Below, one piece after another: positions 14,856 through 22,724 of a DNA stretch of 29,114 nucleotides. The DNA is from an uncultured Ruminococcus sp. (lineage in GTDB: Bacteria > Bacillota > Clostridia > Oscillospirales > Ruminococcaceae). The stretch lies in NCBI GenBank assembly GCA_910579955.1, contig CAJTWE010000031.1, positions 1 to 29,114 of the forward strand, in the 5' to 3' direction. The notes under the pieces are model-generated. The model ran no database searches. It saw only the letters and a program-made list of their open reading frames with translations, and had not been told where the DNA came from. Each line of letters opens with the position of its first letter. Position 1 is the stretch's first letter. The translations under genes and the position numbers were made by a program.

Positions 14856-16652
14856 ATGAATAATAGCAAACCTATGAAAAGAAGCGAAGTACCAGAAGAA
14901 TATAAATGGAATCTTCACGATCTATGTTCATCAGACGAAGTGTTTGAAAGCCAATTAAAAAAAGTTGCAGAACTTTTACCGGAAATCTCAAAATTCAAAG
15001 GAAAACTTTCTGACGGTGTTGAAAACGTACTTTCATTTCTTATAAAGCTTGAGGAAACAGAGCAAATTTTTGAAACGCTTTATGTATACGCAAATATGAA
15101 TCTTCACGAAGACATGAATGTTACAAAATATCAAGGATATGCCGCTAAAATGCAGACTCTTGCATCAAAACTCGCTGAAGCAGGTTCGTTCTTTGAATCG
15201 GAGCTGTTATCTCTTCCAGAAGAACAGCTTTTTTCATATTTAAACGATAATTCGCTTGCCCACTATCATCTTTTATTGAAACGTGTTATTAAAAGAAAAG
15301 AACATACGCTATCCTCTGCCGAAGAATCTATTATTGCAAAGTCTTGTGAAATGGCATCAGCAGCAGATGATATTTTCAGCATGCTAAACGATGCAGACCT
15401 GAAATTTGGAGAGATAACAGATTCAGATGGAGAATCAAAAGAACTCACAACAGAGCGTTTTGTAAGCTTTATGGAATCACCTGACCGTCGTGTAAGAATG
15501 GATGCATTCAAGCGTTTTTATGAAATTTATGGTCAGTTTAAAAATACTATTGGTGCATCATATGCTGCAAGTGTAAAAAAGGCAGGATTTTATTCAAATG
15601 TCAGAAAATATTCTTCTTCACTGGAAATGTCACTTTCCAGCAATGAGATACCTGTTTCTGTATACGATTGTCTCATTAAAACAGTAAGAAAAAATCTTCC
15701 TGCTATGCATAAATATATTTCTCTCAGAAAAAGGGGACTTGGAGTTGCAGAACATCACTTTTATGATAATTACGTTTCTCTCGTGCCTGATTATGATAAA
15801 AAATTCACCTTTGAAGAAGCTAAAGACATGGCAAGAAAAGGTCTTGCGCCAATGGGCGAAGATTATCTGAGACGGCTGGAAGAAGGCTTTACTAATCACT
15901 GGATAGATGTTTATGAAAACATCGGAAAATGCAGCGGTGCATACTCATGGGGAGCGTATGGTACTCATCCATATGTACTTCTTAACTTCCAAGGCAATCT
16001 CAACGATGTATTTACACTTGTACACGAAATGGGTCATGCTCTCCATTCAATGTATTCACATGAAGCACAGTCTTATACCTATGCAGGTTATAAAATTTTT
16101 GTAGCCGAAGTAGCTTCTACATGTAATGAAGCGCTTCTTATGCGTTACATGCTGTCTCAAAGTACTGATAAGCGTGAACGTGCGTATCTTATCAATCATT
16201 TTATAGACCAATTCAAGGGAACACTTTACAGACAGACTATGTTTGCCGAATTTGAAAAGACAGCTCATGAACTTTATGCATCAGGAGAAGCTCTTACTCC
16301 AGATGGACTTTGCGAAATTTACAGAAAGCTCAACGAAGATTACTTTGGCAGTGATATGGTGATAGATGATGAAATAGCACTAGAATGGCTTAGAATTCCT
16401 CATTTTTACAATGAATTCTATGTTTACCAATATGCAACAGGTTTTTCTGCTGCTATTGCACTATCAAGCCGTATTCTTAAAGAGGGTGTTCCTGCTGTTG
16501 AGGACTATATAAAGTTTCTAAAGGGAGGATGTTCTGAAGATCCTATCTCACTGCTAAAAATAGCCGGCGTTGATATGACCTCACCTGAACCTGTAGAAGA
16601 TGCACTTAAACTTTTTGCAGAACTCGTTGATGAACTGGAAGAACTTATATAA
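14856..16652 (+). CDS. pepF: Oligoendopeptidase F (M3 family)
   Basis: A 598-aa cytosolic zinc peptidase of family M3B that hydrolyses short peptides. The zinc motif HEMGH lies at 390-394, and the third ligand is E418 in AEVASTCNE. Other PepF features are the N-terminal WNLHDLCSSDE, YASVKKAGFYSNVRKYSSSLE-like region and the C-terminal FYVYQYATGFSAA. Length matches the roughly 600-aa family norm. The ATG at 14856 has AGGAGG 8 nt upstream; the longer frame start (14775) lies in the -35 box and is not credible. No other gene shares the unit and no clear hairpin terminator follows. Confidence 0.95.
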   Translation: MNNSKPMKRSEVPEEYKWNLHDLCSSDEVFESQLKKVAELLPEISKFKGKLSDGVENVLSFLIKLEETEQIFETLYVYANMNLHEDMNVTKYQGYAAKMQTLASKLAEAGSFFESELLSLPEEQLFSYLNDNSLAHYHLLLKRVIKRKEHTLSSAEESIIAKSCEMASAADDIFSMLNDADLKFGEITDSDGESKELTTERFVSFMESPDRRVRMDAFKRFYEIYGQFKNTIGASYAASVKKAGFYSNVRKYSSSLEMSLSSNEIPVSVYDCLIKTVRKNLPAMHKYISLRKRGLGVAEHHFYDNYVSLVPDYDKKFTFEEAKDMARKGLAPMGEDYLRRLEEGFTNHWIDVYENIGKCSGAYSWGAYGTHPYVLLNFQGNLNDVFTLVHEMGHALHSMYSHEAQSYTYAGYKIFVAEVASTCNEALLMRYMLSQSTDKRERAYLINHFIDQFKGTLYRQTMFAEFEKTAHELYASGEALTPDGLCEIYRKLNEDYFGSDMVIDDEIALEWLRIPHFYNEFYVYQYATGFSAAIALSSRILKEGVPAVEDYIKFLKGGCSEDPISLLKIAGVDMTSPEPVEDALKLFAELVDELEELI

Positions 16653-16669
16653 TTTTTTTGCAAAAAAAC

Positions 16670-16698
16670 TTGACAAAACTTTTTTTACATGATATAAT
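16670..16698 (+). promoter_or_regulatory. Promoter of the asnS-asnA operon
   Basis: TTGACA (16670-16675), 17-nt spacer, TATAAT (16693-16698): perfect consensus, immediately upstream of the T-box leader. Confidence 0.85.
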
Positions 16699-16704
16699 CA
16701 TGTT

Positions 16705-16985
16705 TAAGTTATTATAAATGCCTTGACGAAGAGAAGTAACATTGGAATTCACTTTCAGTGAGTATGGGATAGTGTGAACCATGCAGCAGAGCCTTTGCGA
16801 ATAACACTTCTGAGCAGCAAGCTGAACACTGCCATTTGCAGTCAGTAGGTAAGACGTTGCCGTGCGTTAAACGGAGCGTTCATGTATGTGAACGGCAGAG
16901 TGACCGCAAAATATTTTATGCGGTAATTCAGGTGGCACCACGGATTTTATATCCCGTCCTGATATTTTTCAGGACGGGATTATTT
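16705..16985 (+). promoter_or_regulatory. T-box leader with asparagine specifier (AAC)
   Basis: Stem I begins near GACGAAGAGAAGTAAC. The specifier is AAC (Asn) at 16803-16805, followed nine bases later by the end of TTCTGAG. The T-box motif AGGTGGCACCACGG is at 16930-16943, and the terminator ATCCCGTCCTGA / TCAGGACGGGAT (16951-16980) is followed by a T-run. The T-box variable base is C (TGGC), matching the G73 discriminator of tRNA-Asn, and the motif carries a compensated GCACCAC instead of GTACCGC. Both genes downstream concern Asn, confirming the specifier. Confidence 0.95.
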
Positions 16986-17007
16986 TATTTATGAAAGGAA
17001 TTTAATT

Positions 17008-18378
17008 ATGAAGCATATTGATATTAAAAACATCTTCACTGACAAGTCCTACATTGGTGAAAGCGTAACTGTATGCGGCTGGGTAAGAACAGCAAGAAAT
17101 TCAAAGACTATGGCATTTATCGCCCTCAATGACGGTACTACTCTTAATCATTTACAGATAGTTATTGATAAAGCATCTGATATTGATTATGAGGACGCAC
17201 TCCATCTGGGAACATCTTTAAAGGTTGTAGGTAAGGTAGTTGAAGATCAGCACGGTTCTGTAGAGATAAACGCAGAAAATATTACTGTACTCGGTACTTG
17301 TCCGGGTGAATATCCTCTTCAGAAAAAGCGTCACACTCTTGAATTCCTGCGTACTATGCCCCATCTGAGAGGCAGAACAAATACTTTCAATGCAGTGCTT
17401 CGTGTACGTTCTGTAATGGCTGAGGCTATTCATCAATATTTTCAGGATAGAAACTATATATATGTAAACACACCGCTTATTACAGGTAGTGACTGTGAAG
17501 GCGCGGGTGAAATGTTCCAGGTAACAACTATCGGTTATTCTAACGATTACAAGAACGAAGAAGAATATTATGCAGATGATTTCTTCGGCAGACGTGCTGG
17601 TCTGAGCGTTTCAGGTCAGCTTGAGGGTGAAGTTGCTGCTATGGCTATGGGTAAGATCTATACATTTGGTCCAAGCTTTAGAGCTGAAAACAGCAACACT
17701 CCTAAACATCTTGCAGAGTTCTGGCACGTTGAACCTGAGATAGCATTTGCAGAACTTCCGGATGTAATCGAAGAAGCTGAAAGCATGGTAAAGTATGTTA
17801 TTCGTACTGTACTTGATACATGCCAGGAAGAGATGAAGTTCTTTGATGCACATTTTGAAAAAGGACTTATTGCTCGTCTTGAAGAGCTTATTTCTCATGA
17901 ATTCGGCGTTTGTGATTACACAGAAGCTATTCGTCTTTTGAAAGAATCAGGTGAGAATTTCCAATATCCTGTTGAGTGGGGCTGCGATCTTCAGACAGAA
18001 CATGAAAGATATATTTCTGAAAAGGTATTCAAGAAGGCTGTATTTGTAACAAATTATCCAAAGGATATAAAGTCATTCTATATGAAACAAAATCCTGATG
18101 GAAAAACTGTTGCTGCTGTTGACCTGCTTGTTCCGGGCGTTGGTGAGATCATAGGCGGAAGCGAGCGTGAAGCTGATTATGATAAGCTTGTTGCTGCAAT
18201 GGAAGAAAGAGGCATGAATCTTGATCTTTACGGTGATTATCTTGATCTCAGAAAGTACGGTTCTGTACCTCACGGCGGTTTCGGTCTGGGATTTGAGCGA
18301 CTTATCATGTATGTAACAGGTGTATCAAACATACGTGACGTTATTCTTTATCCAAGAACAGTGGGCAGCATCCGATAA
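17008..18378 (+). CDS. asnS: Asparaginyl-tRNA synthetase
   Basis: A 456-aa class IIb synthetase charging tRNA-Asn. An N-terminal OB-fold anticodon-binding domain (about 1-115, VTVCGWVRTARNSKTMAFIALNDG) is followed by the class II catalytic core with TPLITGSDCEGAGEMF, the motif 2 region FGPSFRAENSNTPKHLAEFWHVEPE and motif 3 GGFGLGFERL. GAAAGG precedes the ATG at 17008. The gene is 22 nt after the T-box terminator's T-run and is followed by asnA after 32 nt, so the Asn T-box controls both. Confidence 0.97.
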   Translation: MKHIDIKNIFTDKSYIGESVTVCGWVRTARNSKTMAFIALNDGTTLNHLQIVIDKASDIDYEDALHLGTSLKVVGKVVEDQHGSVEINAENITVLGTCPGEYPLQKKRHTLEFLRTMPHLRGRTNTFNAVLRVRSVMAEAIHQYFQDRNYIYVNTPLITGSDCEGAGEMFQVTTIGYSNDYKNEEEYYADDFFGRRAGLSVSGQLEGEVAAMAMGKIYTFGPSFRAENSNTPKHLAEFWHVEPEIAFAELPDVIEEAESMVKYVIRTVLDTCQEEMKFFDAHFEKGLIARLEELISHEFGVCDYTEAIRLLKESGENFQYPVEWGCDLQTEHERYISEKVFKKAVFVTNYPKDIKSFYMKQNPDGKTVAAVDLLVPGVGEIIGGSEREADYDKLVAAMEERGMNLDLYGDYLDLRKYGSVPHGGFGLGFERLIMYVTGVSNIRDVILYPRTVGSIR

Positions 18379-18410
18379 ACTGTATCGACAATACGAAAGG
18401 AACGATTATT

Positions 18411-19421
18411 ATGTCAAAATCTTTGTATATTCCAGAAGGATACTCCTCTGCACTGACTCTTCGTGAAACTCAGCATGCTATTAAGTACATTAAAGATGTG
18501 TTTCAACAAGCATTGTCTTTTGCTCTTATACTTGACCGTGTAACTGCACCGCTGATTGTTCAGAAAGGTAACGGCATCAATGACGACCTCAACGGCATTG
18601 AAAGAAAAGTAGATTTCTCAATAAAAGAAATCGAAAGTGATGGTGAAGTCGTGCAGTCTCTTGCAAAGTGGAAACGTATGGCTCTATATCGTTACAGCTA
18701 TCAGCCGGGAGAAGGTATTTACGCTGATATGAACGCTATCAGACGTGATGATGATACAGATAATGTTCATTCGATTTTTGTTGACCAGTGGGACTGGGAA
18801 AAGGTTATAACAAGAGAACAACGAAATGTTGAAACATTAAAGGACGCTGTAAAAGCTATTGTAAAAGCTATAGCTAATACAAAGCGTAAGGTAAGCCTGC
18901 GTTATCCACAGCTTAAAGCAACTATATGTGATACACCTTTCTTTATCACATCACAGGAGCTTGAAGATATGTACCCTGATAAAACATCTAAAGAGCGTGA
19001 GTCTATTATCACAAAGGAACACGGTACTGTATTTGTAATGCAGATCGGAGGAAAACTCAAGAGCGGTGAAAAGCATGATGGTCGTGCTCCTGACTATGAT
19101 GATTGGTCACTTAACGGAGACCTGCTCTTCTGGGATGAAGTTCTTGGCAGTGCACTTGAGATCTCATCTATGGGTATACGTGTTGACGAAACCTCTCTAC
19201 AGAAGCAGCTGGCTGAATGTGATGCACTTGACAGAAACAAGTATGCATATCATAAAATGATTACAGATGGCACACTTCCGCTCACTATAGGCGGCGGAAT
19301 AGGTCAGTCAAGACTTTGTATGCTGCTTCTTGAAAAGGCACACATCGGTGAAGTTCAAGCTTCCATCTGGCCTGCTGAAATGATTGAAAAGTGCAAAGAA
19401 AATGGTATAATCCTGCTTTAA
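18411..19421 (+). CDS. asnA: Aspartate-ammonia ligase (asparagine synthetase A)
   Basis: A 336-aa ammonia-dependent AsnA, converting Asp, NH3 and ATP to Asn. Recognisable stretches are LRETQHAIKYIKDVFQ, LALILDRVTAPLIV-like LDRVTAPLIVQKGNGINDDL, ERKVDFSIKE, VVQSLAKWKRMALYRY, DQWDWEKVI and the C-terminal GGGIGQSRLCMLLLEKAHIGEVQ. The family is related in fold to class II synthetases. AAAGGA precedes the ATG. Pairing with asnS under an Asn T-box means that Asn starvation raises both synthesis and charging. Confidence 0.97.
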   Translation: MSKSLYIPEGYSSALTLRETQHAIKYIKDVFQQALSFALILDRVTAPLIVQKGNGINDDLNGIERKVDFSIKEIESDGEVVQSLAKWKRMALYRYSYQPGEGIYADMNAIRRDDDTDNVHSIFVDQWDWEKVITREQRNVETLKDAVKAIVKAIANTKRKVSLRYPQLKATICDTPFFITSQELEDMYPDKTSKERESIITKEHGTVFVMQIGGKLKSGEKHDGRAPDYDDWSLNGDLLFWDEVLGSALEISSMGIRVDETSLQKQLAECDALDRNKYAYHKMITDGTLPLTIGGGIGQSRLCMLLLEKAHIGEVQASIWPAEMIEKCKENGIILL

Positions 19422-19442
19422 AAAATGCATATATAAAAATAA

Positions 19443-19480
19443 GCTGTTGCAGAGATCTAAGCTGCAACAGCCATTTTTTA
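19443..19480 (+). terminator. Terminator between asnA and the convergent DHHW gene
   Basis: 10-bp stem GCTGTTGCAG / CTGCAACAGC (19443-19471) followed by ATTTTTTATTTTT. On the minus strand the hairpin is followed by a shorter T-rich run, so it may also stop the acylation operon. Confidence 0.85.
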
Positions 19481-19492
19481 TTTTTATAAAAA

Positions 19493-20599
19493 CTATTTAA
19501 ATGAAAAGCTATTATTTAAAATCATTGTGCTATACAAAAACAATATATCCTGCTCGTTAAAATCTATAAATTCGCATATTATACTGCTGTGCATATAACG
19601 CAGATCTACGAGTGTAATCTTACTGTAGCCGCTGATCATAAGAGGTGCTATACTGCTTCCAAATGAATCACGAAATATTACAAGCTCTTTCTCCGTTTCA
19701 GCATTAGGATTTTCTATAGTAATAAGAGGCTCTGAACCTGAAAGAAACATCTCGTAAGGATCTTTTCCATCTGCTTTCTCCATGTTGTAAAGCACTGATT
19801 TTTGAGGTTTGCCTGTACTATAACTTGTAACTATAGATTGCCTTAATATATCATTTTCAAGATATTTTATTGTATCGGGTTCATGATATAAACCAAGCTG
19901 ACCATAATATACTCCATAAAAAGGATGAGAAATCTCATGCATCTCAAATTCATTGTAAAGCTCTGCACCCATTTTATCAGCAAGCCTTTCAGCAATCGGC
20001 AATATACATTCCTGCTTCCAATGAGTATCAGTTTTATAATAATCATCTTTACTTAGCAGATCATATATATCTATATATTCGGCAAAGGATACTTTTGCGC
20101 AAAACTTTTCTTTCAGCTCTTCAAAATCTATGGAAATTATTTCGTTATCACCCGCCAAAAAACAGCTCTTATCAGGAATAATGGAAAGATAAATATTTAC
20201 ATCAGTACCTTCAAGATAATTTTCATATATGCTCATTAATTTATTTGAGGCATTGTAAAGGCTCTTTTCATTTAATGGATAATCTATTTTTGAAATATGC
20301 CCATCTGATAAAAACAGATTATTTGAACTCAGCTTTCTAAAAAGATACAGTTCGGAAAATGCCTTCGTTCCCCTAAACATCTCACGACACGGAAACTGAT
20401 CGGCAGCATAAGCTTCATAATCTGACATAAAACTCCCATTTAAAATGGTGCTTGCATCTGCTTTGGGAAAATGTGCAAGATATCTTCGCTCGCTTTTAGA
20501 ATAGTCGCCCTGCTCCTTTAATATACATAATAGACTTATTCCAAAGATAATTACTGACATAACTGCTACTATAAGTATATTTTTGATTTTTCCACCCAT
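19493..20599 (-). CDS. DHHW family protein (AlgJ/AlgX-like SGNH acyl-transfer partner)
   Basis: A 368-aa protein with one N-terminal membrane anchor (about residues 6-27) and an extracytoplasmic SGNH-like domain. The diagnostic motif DTHW is at 191-194 and the catalytic-type RDSFGSS at 310-316 (candidate Ser 312). This is the arrangement of DHHW / AlgJ-AlgX proteins that receive an acyl group from an MBOAT transporter and move it to a surface glycan. GGAGG lies 7 nt before the ATG. The gene is 12 nt downstream of the MBOAT gene and is last in a three-gene operon. The glycan modified is unknown. Confidence 0.85.
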   Translation of the reverse strand: MGGKIKNILIVAVMSVIIFGISLLCILKEQGDYSKSERRYLAHFPKADASTILNGSFMSDYEAYAADQFPCREMFRGTKAFSELYLFRKLSSNNLFLSDGHISKIDYPLNEKSLYNASNKLMSIYENYLEGTDVNIYLSIIPDKSCFLAGDNEIISIDFEELKEKFCAKVSFAEYIDIYDLLSKDDYYKTDTHWKQECILPIAERLADKMGAELYNEFEMHEISHPFYGVYYGQLGLYHEPDTIKYLENDILRQSIVTSYSTGKPQKSVLYNMEKADGKDPYEMFLSGSEPLITIENPNAETEKELVIFRDSFGSSIAPLMISGYSKITLVDLRYMHSSIICEFIDFNEQDILFLYSTMILNNSFSFK

Positions 20600-20611
20600 A
20601 ATAGCACCTCC

Positions 20612-22021
20612 TTAGAATCTAAAATATAAAAAAGGATTAAATGAACCGTCAACAAGATACGAAGTACAGAGAAGTAAAAGAATAGCAAGTGCTATCGGTT
20701 CAAATAGTTCAAATACAGCCAAAGCTTTACTGCCAAATTTTGTTTTACTAAGAGCTTTATATATATTCGGTAAAATCGGAATTGCGCCTATAACGGCTAT
20801 GAGCAAAGTAAAACCAAAACTGCGAATATAATAATTATGCTCTGGAGTAATAATAGGATTTCCGTTAAATCCAAACATTCCCAAAATGCACTCACCTGCA
20901 TCTTTTATATTAGTGAAACTAAATATTACAAAGCTTATGAGTACTGTCAGGGTAACATATACACGGCTTATGATCTCGTGATTTTTAAGAAAATTTTTAA
21001 ATAAAAATTTCTCTGCGACAAGAAATACCGCAAAGTAAAGTCCCCAGATTATAAAGTTCCACGCTGCCCCGTGCCACAATCCTGTTAATAGCCATACTAT
21101 GAAAATATTTCTAAGATGCTTGATTTTTGAAGTGCGATTTCCTCCTAAAGGAATATATACATAATCTCTGAACCATGAACCAAGAGATATATGCCATCTC
21201 CGCCAGAATTCAGATATACTTTTTGAAATAAAAGGATAGTTGAAATTAGCGCAAAAATCAAAACCAAGTATCCTTCCAAGTCCTATTGCCATATCACTGT
21301 ATCCTGAAAAGTCAAAGTAAACTTGAAGCGAATATGCAATTGCGTAGATCCAGCAGAATAAAATAGACTGTTCTTGTGAATTCTGATAATATTCACACAA
21401 TTCACCCAAGGAATTTGCAAGCAGTATTTTTTTAGAAAGTCCTATTACAAAAAGCCTGATGCCGGATGATATTTTTTCTATAGTATGCGTCCGGACTCTA
21501 AGCTGCATTTCTATATCTGTATAGCGTACAATTGGCCCTGCAATAAGCTGCGGAAAAAGTGAAATATATGCAGCAAGGTCAATGATATTCCTCTGAGCTT
21601 TAGCATTTTTACGGTAAACATCTACCGTATAGCTTATTATCTGAAATGTGTAAAAGCTTATCCCAACAGGAAGGGTTATCTCAAGAAGCGGCAGTGAAAT
21701 TCCCATTACTGCATTAAAATTTTCTATAAAAAAATTACAGTATTTGAAAAACAGAAGAAATGAAAGGCTTATCGCTACTGACATTATCATAAATGCTTTT
21801 GAAAGCTTTCTCCCCTGAAAACGTTCTATCAATAACCCTAGTACATAACCACAAATTATACTTAATGCCATAAGCATAACATACTTCGGCTCTCCCCATG
21901 CATAAAACACAAGACTTGAGATCAATAATGCAGTATTTTTTAATTTTTTTGGAACTGCAAAATATAGTACAATCACACACGGCAGAAAGTAATACAGAAA
22001 AGTTATACTTGAAAAAATCAT
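20612..22021 (-). CDS. MBOAT family O-acyltransferase (AlgI/DltB type)
   Basis: A 469-aa polytopic membrane protein. MBOAT hallmarks are YFDFSGYSDMAIGLGR (about 235-250), FWRRWHISLG (272-281, His 277) and GLWHGAAWNF (314-323) with the catalytic His 317. It should move an acyl group, usually acetyl, across the membrane for O-acylation of an extracytoplasmic polymer, with the DHHW protein as periplasm-side partner. The ATG (22021) follows directly after the stop of the upstream lipoprotein gene with no visible ribosome site, so translation is coupled. Confidence 0.93.
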   Translation of the reverse strand: MIFSSITFLYYFLPCVIVLYFAVPKKLKNTALLISSLVFYAWGEPKYVMLMALSIICGYVLGLLIERFQGRKLSKAFMIMSVAISLSFLLFFKYCNFFIENFNAVMGISLPLLEITLPVGISFYTFQIISYTVDVYRKNAKAQRNIIDLAAYISLFPQLIAGPIVRYTDIEMQLRVRTHTIEKISSGIRLFVIGLSKKILLANSLGELCEYYQNSQEQSILFCWIYAIAYSLQVYFDFSGYSDMAIGLGRILGFDFCANFNYPFISKSISEFWRRWHISLGSWFRDYVYIPLGGNRTSKIKHLRNIFIVWLLTGLWHGAAWNFIIWGLYFAVFLVAEKFLFKNFLKNHEIISRVYVTLTVLISFVIFSFTNIKDAGECILGMFGFNGNPIITPEHNYYIRSFGFTLLIAVIGAIPILPNIYKALSKTKFGSKALAVFELFEPIALAILLLLCTSYLVDGSFNPFLYFRF

Positions 22022-22591
22022 TTATTCAGCTGCAAGGCTATTCGGACACATCAAAAAGAATACTGTATTACCTGAGTAGTCCACAATCATTTCGTCTGCT
22101 TCGGTACAAATATTCCACCTGAGATCGGCGTTGTCTTTAAGAGTTTTTATAAATTCTTCTGCATCCACATTATCCTCCAAAATAAAAATATATCCGATAA
22201 ATGGAATAGTACTTATCATTGGAGAAAACATAACGCCTTCCTTAAAACCTGTTATTTCAGCGTTGCCAAAACCGGTCAAAAGACCATTTTCTACAGGCAT
22301 TTGTGCTCCCTCAAACTCTATAATACTATTTGAAAGAATAGCTTCGGCAAGCTTATCGGCACTTATCGCTGGATCAGCTTCAATTGCTGTATAAAAAGAA
22401 TCTAAAAGCTTTTCTCCCGCAGTTGCGTCATCTTTTACGATATCGCTTTGTACTGTGGTTTCAGCTTCTGTAGTATTTGTAGTAGCTGTAATATCTGTAG
22501 TAGTAGAATGCGTTTCATTGTCATTAGAAAAGCAAGCTGTAAGTGATGTGAGCAGTGCCAGTGAAAATATAAATGATACGATCTTATTCAT
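22022..22591 (-). CDS. Putative lipoprotein at the head of the MBOAT operon (189 aa)
   Basis: A 189-aa predicted lipoprotein with signal peptide and lipobox LTAC (Cys at about 20), a Thr-rich spacer (about 25-52) and a compact C-terminal domain (about 60-185). Small lipoproteins of the DUF4358 type occur beside MBOAT/DHHW genes in Clostridia and this looks similar, but I cannot confirm the family. AAGGAG precedes the ATG. It abuts the MBOAT start with no gap, so it belongs to the same surface-acylation operon. Its role is unknown. Confidence 0.8.
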   Translation of the reverse strand: MNKIVSFIFSLALLTSLTACFSNDNETHSTTTDITATTNTTEAETTVQSDIVKDDATAGEKLLDSFYTAIEADPAISADKLAEAILSNSIIEFEGAQMPVENGLLTGFGNAEITGFKEGVMFSPMISTIPFIGYIFILEDNVDAEEFIKTLKDNADLRWNICTEADEMIVDYSGNTVFFLMCPNSLAAE

Positions 22592-22688
22592 GTTATTTAC
22601 TCCTTAACTGATATAAAAACCTGTCCATAATCATAATAGAGAGATTTTTATAATATTTTGTGCATTACAAATTGTTATATACTTAATT

Positions 22689-22715
22689 GCGGTACAGCTG
22701 CAAAAGCTGTACCGC
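22689..22715 (-). terminator. Terminator-like hairpin after the GH9 gene
   Basis: Perfect 11-bp stem GCGGTACAGCT / AGCTGTACCGC with a 5-nt loop, 10 nt past the GH9 stop. The better T-run is on the plus strand, the minus side reading AATTAAG, so strand assignment rests on gene position. The rest of 22592-22724 shows nothing else clear. Confidence 0.6.
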
Positions 22716-22724
22716 TTATATTTT

